This document shows positions 8,791 through 17,014 of a stretch of DNA of 64,000 nt, piece after piece; positions within the stretch are counted from its first letter, which is position 1; every line of letters starts with the position of its first letter. The notes under the pieces were generated by a model. That model ran no database searches. It saw only the letters and a program-made list of their open reading frames with translations, and was not told the origin of the DNA. The DNA is taken from positions 1 to 64,000 of the forward strand of contig JBIOUG010000097.1 in NCBI GenBank assembly GCA_044866775.1. Reading direction: 5' to 3'. The DNA comes from DASUNQ01 sp044866775. GTDB lineage: Bacteria > Acidobacteriota > Thermoanaerobaculia > Multivoradales > UBA5704. The translations under genes and the position numbers were made by a program.

Positions 8791-8896
8791 ACGCGCCGCG
8801 CGCGACACTACAGCTTCCAGTACCTCCGCCCGGCACCGCGGCCGGGCGCCGCCACCACCACGCCGCCTGGCCCGCGCGCCACGCATCAAGGAGCCC

Positions 8897-10681
8897 ATGA
8901 GCAAGACACTGCCGTTCCGCCAGCCCGAGACCGACCCCGTGCCAGCGCACAAAGACCATCTGATCGAGCCGCACGGCGGCCAGCTCGTCGATCTCCTCGC
9001 CGCGCCCGAGCGGGCGGCCGAGCTCAAGGCGGCCTCCCGCGACTGGCCGTCGTGGGACCTGACGCCACGCCAGTACTGCGACCTCGAGCTGCTGCTCGAC
9101 GGCGCCTTCTCGCCGCTCACCGGCTTCATGGGCCGCGCCGATCACGACGCGGTCTGCGAGCGCATGCGCCTCGCCGGCGGCGCGCTCTGGCCGCTGCCGA
9201 TCGTGCTCGACGTCAACGCCGACGTGGCCAAGCGCCTCGCCCCGGGCGGCATGCTGGCGCTGCGCGATCCCGAGGGGGTGATGCTCGCGGCGCTGCACGT
9301 CGAGGACCTCTGGGAGCGCGACCGCGAGCGGGTCGCCGAGGCGGTCTTCGGCACCACCGACCGCAAGCATCCGGGCGCGGCCCAGCTCCTCGATCGCGAG
9401 GGGAGCCTGACGGTCGGCGGCCGGCTCGAGGGCGTGCAGCTCCCGGTCCACTACGACTTCCGCGCCCTGCGCCTGACGCCGGCCGAGGTGCGGGCCGAGT
9501 TCGCCCGCCGCGGCTGGCGGCGCGTCGTCGCCTTCCAGACCCGCAACCCGATGCACCGCGCGCACTGCGAGCTGACGCTCGCCGCCGCCAAGCACGCGCA
9601 GGCGAATCTGCTCATCCACCCGGTCGTCGGCATGACCAAGCCCGGCGACCTCGACCACTACACGCGCGTGCGCTGCTATCAGGCGGTGCTCGAGCGCTTC
9701 CCGCAGCACACCGTGATGCTCGCCCTGCTGTCGCTCGCCATGCGCATGGCCGGCCCGCGCGAGGCGCTGCAGCACGCCATCATCCGCAAGAACTACGGCT
9801 GCACGCACTTCATCGTCGGCCGCGACCACGCCGGCCCCGGCAAGGACTTGCAGGGGCGCCCGTTCTACGGCCCCTACGACGCGCAGGAGAGGCTGCGCGC
9901 GCACGAGGCGGAGCTGGGGGTCGAGATGGTGCCCTTCCAGGAGCTGGTCTACGTCGAGGACCAGGACACCTACCTGCCGCAGGACCAGGTCCCGGCCGGG
10001 GCGCGCGTCCTCTCGATCTCGGGCACCGAGCTGCGGGCGCGCCTCGCCGAGGGGCGGGAGCTCCCCGGCTGGTTCACCTACCCCGAGGTGGCGACCGAGC
10101 TGCGGCGCACCCATCCGGCGCGCCATCACCAGGGCTTCACGGTCTTCTTCTCCGGCCTCTCCGGCGCCGGCAAGTCGACCATCGCGAGCGTCCTGCTGGT
10201 CAAGTTCATGGAGATGGGCGGCCGGCCGGTGACGCTCCTCGACGGCGACATCGTGCGCAAGCACCTCTCCTCGGAGCTCACCTTCTCGAAGGAGCACCGC
10301 GACATCAACATCCGCCGCATCGGCTTCGTCGCCGCGGAGATCACCAAGAACGGCGGCATCGCGATCTGCGCCCCGATCGCGCCCTACGACGCGGTGCGCC
10401 GCGAGGTGCGGCACATGATCGAGTCCGGCGGCGGCTTCGTGCTGGTGCACGTGGCCACGGCGCTCGACGTCTGCGAGGAGCGCGACCGCAAGGGCCTCTA
10501 CGCCAAGGCGCGCGCCGGCCTCATCCCGGAGTTCACCGGCATCTCCGATCCCTACGAGGTGCCGGCCGACGCCGAGCTGTCGATCGATACCGCCGAGATG
10601 ACGCCCGAGGAGGCGGCGCAGGAGATCCTGCTCTACCTCGAGCGCGAGGGCTACGTCGGACCGAGCGCGCCGAGCGCCTGA
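8897..10681 (+). CDS. Bifunctional ATP sulfurylase / APS kinase
   Basis: Fused enzyme of 594 residues that converts sulfate and ATP to APS and then phosphorylates it to PAPS in the cytoplasm. The N-terminal sulfurylase (1-~400) shows its nucleotide-binding motifs QTRNPMHRAH (~214-223) and GRDHAGPG (~309). The C-terminal APS kinase (~410-594) has the P-loop GLSGAGKST (~419-427), LLDGD, the family segment RRIGFVAAEITKNGG, and CEERDRKGLYAKARAG. It starts at ATG 8897 with ribosome site AAGGAG 3 nt away. The next gene, encoding a PAP-phosphatase homologue, is 1 bp downstream, so PAPS supply and PAP removal are coupled. Standing between export and glycan genes, PAPS may feed sulfation, though no sulfotransferase is seen here. 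Confidence 0.95.
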   Translation: MSKTLPFRQPETDPVPAHKDHLIEPHGGQLVDLLAAPERAAELKAASRDWPSWDLTPRQYCDLELLLDGAFSPLTGFMGRADHDAVCERMRLAGGALWPLPIVLDVNADVAKRLAPGGMLALRDPEGVMLAALHVEDLWERDRERVAEAVFGTTDRKHPGAAQLLDREGSLTVGGRLEGVQLPVHYDFRALRLTPAEVRAEFARRGWRRVVAFQTRNPMHRAHCELTLAAAKHAQANLLIHPVVGMTKPGDLDHYTRVRCYQAVLERFPQHTVMLALLSLAMRMAGPREALQHAIIRKNYGCTHFIVGRDHAGPGKDLQGRPFYGPYDAQERLRAHEAELGVEMVPFQELVYVEDQDTYLPQDQVPAGARVLSISGTELRARLAEGRELPGWFTYPEVATELRRTHPARHHQGFTVFFSGLSGAGKSTIASVLLVKFMEMGGRPVTLLDGDIVRKHLSSELTFSKEHRDINIRRIGFVAAEITKNGGIAICAPIAPYDAVRREVRHMIESGGGFVLVHVATALDVCEERDRKGLYAKARAGLIPEFTGISDPYEVPADAELSIDTAEMTPEEAAQEILLYLEREGYVGPSAPSA

Positions 10682-10682
10682 G

Positions 10683-11507
10683 ATGGAGCCGACGGGCGGG
10701 GTGGGAGCGGCGGTCGCCGGCTGCGGCGACTGGCGCGACGAGCTGGAGCGCATCGAGGCCGCGCTCGAGGAGGCGGCCGCGGCGCTCGCCCGCTTCACGC
10801 CGGGAGAGGTGGCGGCGCGGCGGAAGAGCGGCGACGACCCGGTGACCGAGGCCGACACGACGGTCGACGCTCTGCTGCGCCGCCTGCTGCCGCGCCCCGG
10901 CGAAGGGTGGCTCTCGGAGGAGACGCTCGACGATCTCTCCCGCACCGAGCGGCGGCGGGTGTGGGTGGTCGACCCGCTCGACGGCACGCGCGAGTTCGTG
11001 GCCGGCATCCCCGAATGGTCGGTCTCGGTCGGGCTGGTCGTCGACGGCGAGCCAGTGGCCGGTGGCGTCCTCAACCCCGCCACCGGCGAGCGGGTGGTCG
11101 GCGCGTGGGGTTGCGGCGTGCGCCTGAACGGCGAGCCGGCGGCGGTCTCGCCGCGCCAGCACCTCGACGGCGCTCTGGTGCTCGCCAGCAGGAGCGAGGT
11201 CGGGCGCGGCCAGTGGCAGCGCTTCGCCGGCGCTCCCTTTACGGTCCGCCCGATGGGCTCCGTCGCCTACAAGCTGGCGCTGGTCGCCGCCGGCCGGGCC
11301 GACGCCACCTGGACCCTGGTCCCGAAGCACGAATGGGACGTGGCGGCGGGCGTGGCGCTGGTCCTCGCCGCCGGCGGCGAGGTGCGCGCCGGGCACCCCG
11401 AGGAGGCGCTCTTCAACCGCCGCGAGCCCCGCCTCACGCGCCTCATCGCGGCCAACGCCGCGCTCCTGCCCCAGATCGAGGAAGCGATCCGCACGACCGG
11501 CGGATAG
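10683..11507 (+). CDS. cysQ: 3'(2'),5'-bisphosphate nucleotidase, CysQ-like (inositol monophosphatase family)
   Basis: Protein of 274 residues with the inositol-monophosphatase fold. Visible are the metal-binding DPVTEADTTVD (~51-61), the catalytic pair of acidic residues SEET (~78), the family signature WVVDPLDGTREF (~94-105) and the C-terminal WDVAAG (~218). CysQ hydrolyses 3'-phosphoadenosine 5'-phosphate, the by-product of PAPS-dependent sulfotransfer, to AMP. The gene follows the APS kinase fusion by 1 bp, which strongly favours the PAP-phosphatase role over inositol phosphatase. No signal peptide. Confidence 0.88.
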   Translation: MEPTGGVGAAVAGCGDWRDELERIEAALEEAAAALARFTPGEVAARRKSGDDPVTEADTTVDALLRRLLPRPGEGWLSEETLDDLSRTERRRVWVVDPLDGTREFVAGIPEWSVSVGLVVDGEPVAGGVLNPATGERVVGAWGCGVRLNGEPAAVSPRQHLDGALVLASRSEVGRGQWQRFAGAPFTVRPMGSVAYKLALVAAGRADATWTLVPKHEWDVAAGVALVLAAGGEVRAGHPEEALFNRREPRLTRLIAANAALLPQIEEAIRTTGG

Positions 11508-11551
11508 CCGCGCGGCTCTGGCGCGGTTCTTGCGGTGCCGGCCGCAAGGAG

Positions 11552-11569
11552 CGGATCCTCGAGGATCCG
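11552..11569. repeat. Perfect 18-bp palindrome upstream of small secreted gene
   Basis: CGGATCCTCGAGGATCCG reads identically on both strands. It lies 8 nt upstream of the ATG at 11577, where a ribosome site would be expected. Just before it, CTTGCGG and CCGCAAG (11530-11548) form another hairpin. No T-run follows, so it is not a classic terminator; an operator or mRNA hairpin over the initiation region is possible. Confidence 0.6.
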
Positions 11570-11576
11570 AAAAGCA

Positions 11577-11888
11577 ATGAGACAGCGTCACCTCCGCCTC
11601 ACCGTCAGCTTGTCTCTGTTCCTTGTCCTCGCGGCCGCCCCTGCTCTGCAGGCGCTCCCTTCGCAGCGGCCGGCGGAGGCTCTCTGGCAGTCGCCCGTGG
11701 CGCTCTTCGTCGACTGGCTCGCCAAGATCGCCGACCGGCTGGGCTGGGCGGACACGGCCGGCGAGCCGGCGCCGCGCGCCGTCCTGGCGCCGGACGAGGA
11801 AGGTGGAACCCCGCCCCCACCCACGCCGGATGGCGACGACGGCATGTGCACCGACCCCGACGGGCACCGCGTACCCTGCACGCCGTAG
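11577..11888 (+). CDS. Small secreted hypothetical protein with C-terminal Cys pair
   Basis: Protein of 103 residues with a strong signal peptide (LTVSLSLFLVLAAAPALQALP), a short amphipathic helix (ALFVDWLAKIADRLGW), a Pro/Gly/Asp-rich linker and a C-terminus MCTDPDGHRVPCTP with two cysteines that could form a disulfide. ATG 11577 is the start that begins the signal peptide. It stands just upstream of a TPR protein with a zinc-finger-like motif and may form a two-gene unit with it. No family is recognised. Confidence 0.6.
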   Translation: MRQRHLRLTVSLSLFLVLAAAPALQALPSQRPAEALWQSPVALFVDWLAKIADRLGWADTAGEPAPRAVLAPDEEGGTPPPPTPDGDDGMCTDPDGHRVPCTP

Positions 11889-11978
11889 GTGAGCCGTGCC
11901 ACGGGTCGAGGTTTTGCGCATGCGCCCGGGCCTCGTGGCAACGTTCTCGCATGCAATCAGGCCCCTGAAGGGGAAGCT

Positions 11979-13337
11979 GTGCTCGAAGTACTGAAGCAGA
12001 AGCGCCACGCGATCCGGACTTCAACGCTCAAGCGCTTCGTCGCCGGGCAGGCGAACCGGCACGAGGGGCAAGAGATCGTGCGCCATCTCGTCGACGGCTG
12101 CGAAGCCTGCCGGCGGTGGATCCGGAACAACGCCTGGGGACCGACAGGGGAGCGCCCGGAGCCGCCGCCGGGAGCCTACGACCGAGCGTTCGCCGCCGCC
12201 GAGGCGGTGGCCCGGGCGGAGGCCGAGCGCCGCAGTCTCGAGGTGCGGGAGCTGCTCGCCGAGCTCGCGGCGCTGCCAACTGAGGAACGAGAGGCGAGGA
12301 TCGGCAACTCGCGGCGCTTCGGCTCCACAGCTCTCGCGGCGGTTCTCGTCGCGCGAAGCCACGAAGCGCGCTATCGCGACGCGGACGCCATGCTCGCCGA
12401 CGCGCGCCTGGCCGTTGCCGCGGCCGAAGCCGCGGCGGCGGTGGCGCGCGCCGAGGAGTTGCTCGAGGTCAAGGACTGCCTGGCCAAGGCCTGGGGTCAG
12501 CTCGCCAACGTCCATCGCCTGCGGGGCAGCCTGCTCGACGCCGAGGACGCGTTCGCGGTGGCCTTCCATCACCTCGAGGAGGGGACCGGCGAGCTCGGGC
12601 TACGGGCGGAGCTCTACGGCCGTCTCGCTTCGCTGCGCCGCGCGCGACGCCAGTTCTACGAGTCGATCGAGCTCCTACGGCGAGCGATCGCCATCCATCG
12701 GCGCCTCGACGATCCTTCGGGAGAGGCCGCGGCCCGGATCAAGCTCGGCATTTCTTACATCTATGCCGGCGATGCCCAGGCGGCGGTCGGGCTCCTCACT
12801 CGCTGCCTGGAGGAGCTCGACCCGCGGCACCATCTCGATCTCGTCCGCGCCGCCAGCCAGAACCTGGTTGTCTGCTACTTGGACCTGGGGCAGCCGGCGC
12901 GCGCCCATGCGCTGTGGGTCGAGACGGAGCCGCTGTTCGCCGGCTGCGACGACGAGTTGGAGCTGCTCCGCCGCGCTTGGCGCCGCGGCACGATCGACGG
13001 CGAGCTGGGGCGTCTCGACATCGCCGAGGCCTGCCTCCTGGCGGTGCGCGAGGGCTTCCTCGGCCACGGGCTCGCAATGGAGTCGGCGATCGCCTCCCTC
13101 CACCTCGCCGCCGTCTACCTGCGGCAGCGCCGTGTCGCCGACGTGGTGCGCACGATCGGCGAGATCATCCCCATCTTCCAGTCCTTCGGCTGGGAGCAGG
13201 AGATCCTCGCCTCGCTCACCCAGCTCGCCGGCGTCGCGCACGACGTGCGGGCCGCCCTCGAGCTGCTCAAGCACATCTCGCGCTCCGTCGAGCGCGGCGC
13301 CGACAGCCTGGCGAGCGCCGGCCTGCCTCACGACTGA
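11979..13337 (+). CDS. TPR protein with N-terminal HxxxGCxxC motif
   Basis: Protein of 452 residues starting at GTG 11979 with an AAGGGGA ribosome site 5 nt upstream. The N-terminus (TLKRFVAGQANRHEGQEIVRHL-VDGCEACRRW) carries an H-x4-GC-x2-C motif at about residues 35-45 like the zinc-binding part of anti-sigma (zf-HC2) domains. The rest is almost entirely tetratricopeptide-like helical repeats (LANVHRLRGSLLDAEDAF.., RLASLRRARRQFYESIELLRRAIAI, LHLAAVYLRQRRVADVVRTI). It has no membrane span, so unlike a normal anti-sigma factor it should be cytoplasmic. A signalling or protein-binding role is likely; no partner sigma factor is encoded nearby. Confidence 0.75.
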   Translation: MLEVLKQKRHAIRTSTLKRFVAGQANRHEGQEIVRHLVDGCEACRRWIRNNAWGPTGERPEPPPGAYDRAFAAAEAVARAEAERRSLEVRELLAELAALPTEEREARIGNSRRFGSTALAAVLVARSHEARYRDADAMLADARLAVAAAEAAAAVARAEELLEVKDCLAKAWGQLANVHRLRGSLLDAEDAFAVAFHHLEEGTGELGLRAELYGRLASLRRARRQFYESIELLRRAIAIHRRLDDPSGEAAARIKLGISYIYAGDAQAAVGLLTRCLEELDPRHHLDLVRAASQNLVVCYLDLGQPARAHALWVETEPLFAGCDDELELLRRAWRRGTIDGELGRLDIAEACLLAVREGFLGHGLAMESAIASLHLAAVYLRQRRVADVVRTIGEIIPIFQSFGWEQEILASLTQLAGVAHDVRAALELLKHISRSVERGADSLASAGLPHD

Positions 13338-13560
13338 GCCCGCAGCTCCGGCGCGAGTCCCTTCTGGCCGACGGGCGGGGCGGAGGAGCTGCTGCCTCCG
13401 GCACGATCGCGGGTGCGCTGAGCGGACGGGCCGGCGCGCCGGCCGCGCGGGCAGAGTGCCGGCGCTCGTCGCGGGCCGCGTGGACCGCGAGGGCCGCCGC
13501 CGCGGCCAGATGGGTGACGACCTGCGGCTCGTGGACACTCCGCCTGCCCAGGCGGGAAAG

Positions 13561-13750
13561 CGACCGGACCGGCGTCTTTCCCTCCCGGACCGAGCCCTTC
13601 CCCTCCTGGCCATCCGTCGTTCCCTCGTGGACCGCGCTTCCGCCCGCATGGACGAGGTTCGCTCCCTGCCGGGCGCCGCTCCCGCTGTCGTGGACGGTGG
13701 TCGTCGCCTCGCCGCTGACCCTCGCTTCTGGGTGGACGACCGCCCGTCGC
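13561..13750. repeat. Degenerate 21-bp tandem repeat array in non-coding DNA
   Basis: Nine consecutive units of 21 bp (one of 22 bp) can be cut at 13561, 13582, 13603, 13624, 13645, 13666, 13687, 13709 and 13730. Units share a pattern like CTCGTGGACCGCGCTTCCGCC, with a GGAC core near positions 5-9 and pyrimidine-rich ends. The array occupies most of the ~600-bp gap between the TPR gene and the first glycosyltransferase, where no plausible gene was found (long frames on both strands are low-complexity repeats). Because 21 is a multiple of three, it creates heptad-repeat pseudo-proteins in several frames. Confidence 0.6.
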
Positions 13751-13937
13751 TCCCGCGCGCCCGCGCGGCGGTCCCGGCCCGGCACGCGCCGACGCCGGCA
13801 ACCAGGTGCGCCCGGCCGCCGCCGGCACGGGGCCTCGGCCGGTTGCCAGACGGCGCCCCTTCTGCCACAATTCCGCCCGCGCACCCGCGAACAGTCTGAC
13901 CGCGTTGGGTTTGACCGCGCAGTAGCAGTCCATCGAC

Positions 13938-15161
13938 GTGCCGATCGCTCGACCCGAAGTCGACCTCCGCTTCGCCGGGATGCCTGAGCCGGAAGCGCCG
14001 CCGCCGGCGCCCGCCGGCGCGCCATTCCCGCGCCGCCGCCGCGGCCTGGTCCTGGTCTCGGCCGGGCTGGCGCTCGAGGGCGGCGGCCGGGCCCTGGCCG
14101 GGCGCCTCCTGGCCGGCGCCTGCGCCGCCTACGCGCGCGAGGAAGGCATCGGCTTCCGCGTGCTCGCCCTCGGCTCGGCGCCGCTGCCGGTCGACTGCGC
14201 GGCCGCGCGCTGCTTCGGCGATTGCCAGCTCGCCCTCGCCCGTGCCGCCTGGGCGGGCCAGCTCCGCCGCCGCCCGGAGGCGTACGTCTTCGATCTCCTG
14301 GGACCGGCGCGGGTGCAGGCGCTGCTGCCCGCTTCCCGCCGCGCGCCGTATCTGGTGCCGCTCTACGGCATCGAGGCCTGGCGCCCGCTCTCCTGGGACC
14401 GCGCCCGCGCCCTGCGGCTCGCCGACGCGGTCGTCGCGATCTCGCGCCACACCGTCGAGCGTGCCCGCCCGTTCTGCCCCGGCCTCGACCGCGCCGCGGT
14501 CCTGCCGCTGGCGCTCGAGGAGCGGCCGCCGGAAGGCGCCGTGGACCGCGCGCTCCTCGAGCGGCTCGGCGACGGCTTCGTGCTCATCGTCGGGCGCCTG
14601 GCGCCCGGCGAGCGCTACAAGGGGCACGACGAGCTGCTCGAGGCGATCCCCCGCCTGCTGGCCGCGGCGCCGGAAGCGCGGCTCGTCGTGGCGGGCGACG
14701 GCGCCGACCGGCCGCGCCTCGCCGCCCGCGCGGCGAGCCTCGGCTTGGACGGCCGCGTGACCTTCACCGGCTTCGTCAGCGAAGCCACTCTCGCCGAGAT
14801 CTACCGGCGCTGCGCCCTCTTCGCCATGCCCAGCCGCGGCGAGGGCTTCGGGCTCGTGTTCCTCGAAGCGATGCGCGCCGCCAAGCCCTGCGTCGCGGCG
14901 CGCGGCAGCGCCGCCGAGGAGGTCGTGGTGGACGGCGAGACCGCGCTCCTCGTCGACCCCGCCGACGGCGAGGCGCTGGCGGCGGCGCTCGCCCGCCTGC
15001 TGCGCGAGCCGGCCCTCGCCCACCGCCTCGGCGAGACCGGCCGGCGGCGCTGGCAGCGCGAGTTCACGGTCGAGCGCTTCCGCGCCGGCCTCCGACCGCA
15101 TCTCGACCGCCTGACGCGGGAGGCGCCGGCGCTCCCGCGCCGGGCCCCGAGCGACGTCTAG
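13938..15161 (+). CDS. Glycosyltransferase family 4
   Basis: Cytoplasmic GT-B transferase of 407 residues; it should add one sugar to a lipid-linked oligosaccharide. The C-terminal domain is typical: VLIVGRLAPGERYKGHDELLEAI (~215-237), the nucleotide-sugar region LVVAGDGADRPRL, and the EX7E-type motif EGFGLVFLEAM (~302-312). The N-terminal half is less conserved and begins after a Pro/Ala/Arg-rich lead. GTG 13938 is taken as start; ATG 13980 is an in-frame alternative. It opens the long glycan operon, 3 nt upstream of the amidotransferase gene. Confidence 0.88.
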   Translation: MPIARPEVDLRFAGMPEPEAPPPAPAGAPFPRRRRGLVLVSAGLALEGGGRALAGRLLAGACAAYAREEGIGFRVLALGSAPLPVDCAAARCFGDCQLALARAAWAGQLRRRPEAYVFDLLGPARVQALLPASRRAPYLVPLYGIEAWRPLSWDRARALRLADAVVAISRHTVERARPFCPGLDRAAVLPLALEERPPEGAVDRALLERLGDGFVLIVGRLAPGERYKGHDELLEAIPRLLAAAPEARLVVAGDGADRPRLAARAASLGLDGRVTFTGFVSEATLAEIYRRCALFAMPSRGEGFGLVFLEAMRAAKPCVAARGSAAEEVVVDGETALLVDPADGEALAAALARLLREPALAHRLGETGRRRWQREFTVERFRAGLRPHLDRLTREAPALPRRAPSDV

Positions 15162-15163
15162 CC

Positions 15164-17014
15164 ATGTGCGGCATCAACGGCCTCCTCCGCCTGCGCGACG
15201 ACGCGCCGCCGCTCGACCCGGGCGAGCTGCTCGCGACGCGCGACGCCATGGCGCGCCGCGGCCCGGACGGCGAAGGCGCCTGGCTCGCGCCCGACGGCCG
15301 CGTCGCCCTCGCCCATCGGCGGCTCGCGATCCTCGACCTCTCTCCCGCCGGCGCGCAGCCGATGGCCTCGCCCGACGGGCGCCTGCGCATCGTGCTGAAC
15401 GGCGAGATCTACAACTTCCGCGCCCTGCGGGCCGAGCTCGAGCGCGACGGCCGGAGCTTCCGCTCGCAGAGTGACACCGAGGTGCTGCTCGCCCTCTACG
15501 CGCGCGATGGCGAGGCGATGCTCGGTCGGCTGCGCGGGATGTTCGCGCTGGCGCTCTGGGACGCCGAGCGCGGCCGGCTGCTGCTGGCCCGCGACCCCCT
15601 CGGGATCAAGCCGCTCTACTACGCGGTCGCGGGCGGCGTCCTGCGCTTCGCCTCGCAGGTCAAGGCGCTCGAGGCCGGCGGCGGCATCCCGCTCGCGCTC
15701 GACCCGGCCGGCCTCGGCGGTTTCCTCTTGTGGGGATCGGTCCCCGAGCCCTGGACCCTGCGCCGCGCCGTGCGGGCGCTACCCGCCGGGCACCTGCTGC
15801 GCGTCGAGCAGGGCCGCGTCGACGGACCGCTCGCCTTCTATCGCCCCGCCGTGGAGCCGCCGCCGGAGCCGGCCGCCGACGCGCCCGATGCGCCCGATCT
15901 GGTGACCGCCCTCGCCGAGTCGGTGCGCGACCATCTGGTCTCCGACGTGCCGGTCGCGGTCTTCCTCTCCGCCGGTCTCGACTCGAGCCTGCTCGCGGCG
16001 CTCGCCTGCCGCGCGCTGCCGGAGCCGCCGGCCACCTTCACCTTACGCTTCGACGCCCTCGCCGGCACGCCGCTCGACGAGGCGCCGCTCGCCGCCGAGG
16101 TCGCGCGGCGGCTGGGCACCCGCCACCTCGAGCGCACCGTCCGGCGCGAGGAGTTCCTCGACCTCTGGCCGGCCGCTCTCGCCGCCATGGACCAGCCGTC
16201 GATCGACGGCTTCAACATCTTCCGGGTGAGCCGCGCGGCGCACGCGGAAGGGCTCAAGGTGGTCCTCTCAGGCCTCGGCGGCGACGAGCTGTTCGGCAGC
16301 TATTCCTCGTTCGCCGACGTGCCGCGGCTCGCCCGCGCCGCGCGCCGCGGCCGGCGCCTGCCGGGCCTCGCGCCGCTCTGGCCGCCGCTCGCCCGCGGCG
16401 TCTTCCGCGACCGGCCGAAGCTCGCCGGCGCGCTGCGCTACGGCGCCACGCTGCCCGGGGCCTACTTTCTGCGCCGCGCCCTGTTCCTGCCCGAAGAGCT
16501 GCCGGCGTTGCTCGGGCGCGACGGCGCCGCCGAGACGCTTGCCGCCTACGATCCGGTCGCCGACGCCGGCAAGCTCCTGCCGTCGTCTCACCGCAATGGC
16601 CACCTAGGCGCCGCCGCTGCCTGGCAGGCGGTGCATCTCATGGAGACGACGCAGTACATGCGGAACCAGCTCCTGCGCGACGCCGACTGGGCCGCCATGG
16701 CCCACTCGCTCGAGCTGCGGGTGCCGCTGGTCGACGCGCGCCTCTACGCCCAGCTCGCGGCGCTCGACTTCGAGCCGGCGCGGTCGCTGGGCAAGGCCGA
16801 GGTGGTGCGGCGGGCGGCGCCGGAGCTGCCGGAGGCGGTCTTCCGCCGGCCGAAGACGGGCTTCTATGTGCCGGTCACCGCGTGGCTCGCCGGCGCCGGA
16901 ACCGGAGCGGCTTCCGCGCCGCCGAGTTTGGGGGCGCAATCGCGCTTGCTGGCGCGCCGGGTGCTGGCGGAGCACGGGGTTACGCTCGCCGACGATCCCA
17001 GGGGAGACGGCTGA
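15164..17014 (+). CDS. Asparagine synthase-type glutamine amidotransferase
   Basis: Protein of 616 residues with an N-terminal Ntn glutaminase domain (MCGINGLL, catalytic Cys2; RRGPDGEG; NGEIYNF; SDTEVLLALY) and a C-terminal ATP-pyrophosphatase synthetase domain (FLSAGLDSSLLAALA at ~267, SGLGGDELFGSY, LELRVPLVD). Both active sites look intact. In polysaccharide loci such enzymes commonly amidate uronic acid residues (WbpS-like) rather than make free asparagine, which the location favours. Its stop overlaps the flippase start (TGATG). Unlike the lasso-cyclase homologue at 53730-55541, it keeps the nucleophilic cysteine. Confidence 0.9.
   Translation: MCGINGLLRLRDDAPPLDPGELLATRDAMARRGPDGEGAWLAPDGRVALAHRRLAILDLSPAGAQPMASPDGRLRIVLNGEIYNFRALRAELERDGRSFRSQSDTEVLLALYARDGEAMLGRLRGMFALALWDAERGRLLLARDPLGIKPLYYAVAGGVLRFASQVKALEAGGGIPLALDPAGLGGFLLWGSVPEPWTLRRAVRALPAGHLLRVEQGRVDGPLAFYRPAVEPPPEPAADAPDAPDLVTALAESVRDHLVSDVPVAVFLSAGLDSSLLAALACRALPEPPATFTLRFDALAGTPLDEAPLAAEVARRLGTRHLERTVRREEFLDLWPAALAAMDQPSIDGFNIFRVSRAAHAEGLKVVLSGLGGDELFGSYSSFADVPRLARAARRGRRLPGLAPLWPPLARGVFRDRPKLAGALRYGATLPGAYFLRRALFLPEELPALLGRDGAAETLAAYDPVADAGKLLPSSHRNGHLGAAAAWQAVHLMETTQYMRNQLLRDADWAAMAHSLELRVPLVDARLYAQLAALDFEPARSLGKAEVVRRAAPELPEAVFRRPKTGFYVPVTAWLAGAGTGAASAPPSLGAQSRLLARRVLAEHGVTLADDPRGDG

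Noticed and set aside
8735..11083. 782-residue leftward open frame over the sulfate-activation genes
   Set aside because: Shadow of the ATP sulfurylase/APS kinase and CysQ genes; composition is low-complexity and no start signal exists.
13267..14025. 252-residue leftward frame with heptad-like repeats
   Set aside because: It is the translation of a 21-bp DNA tandem array; there is no ribosome site, codon use is unlike the neighbours, and several frames are open for the same reason.
12675..15101. 808-residue leftward open frame
   Set aside because: Runs antisense across the end of the TPR gene, the repeat array and a glycosyltransferase; no domain is recognisable.
15164..17014. Second lasso cyclase
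   Set aside because: This homologue keeps the N-terminal Cys and an intact glutaminase domain and lacks a neighbouring B1 or precursor gene, so it is a conventional amidotransferase.
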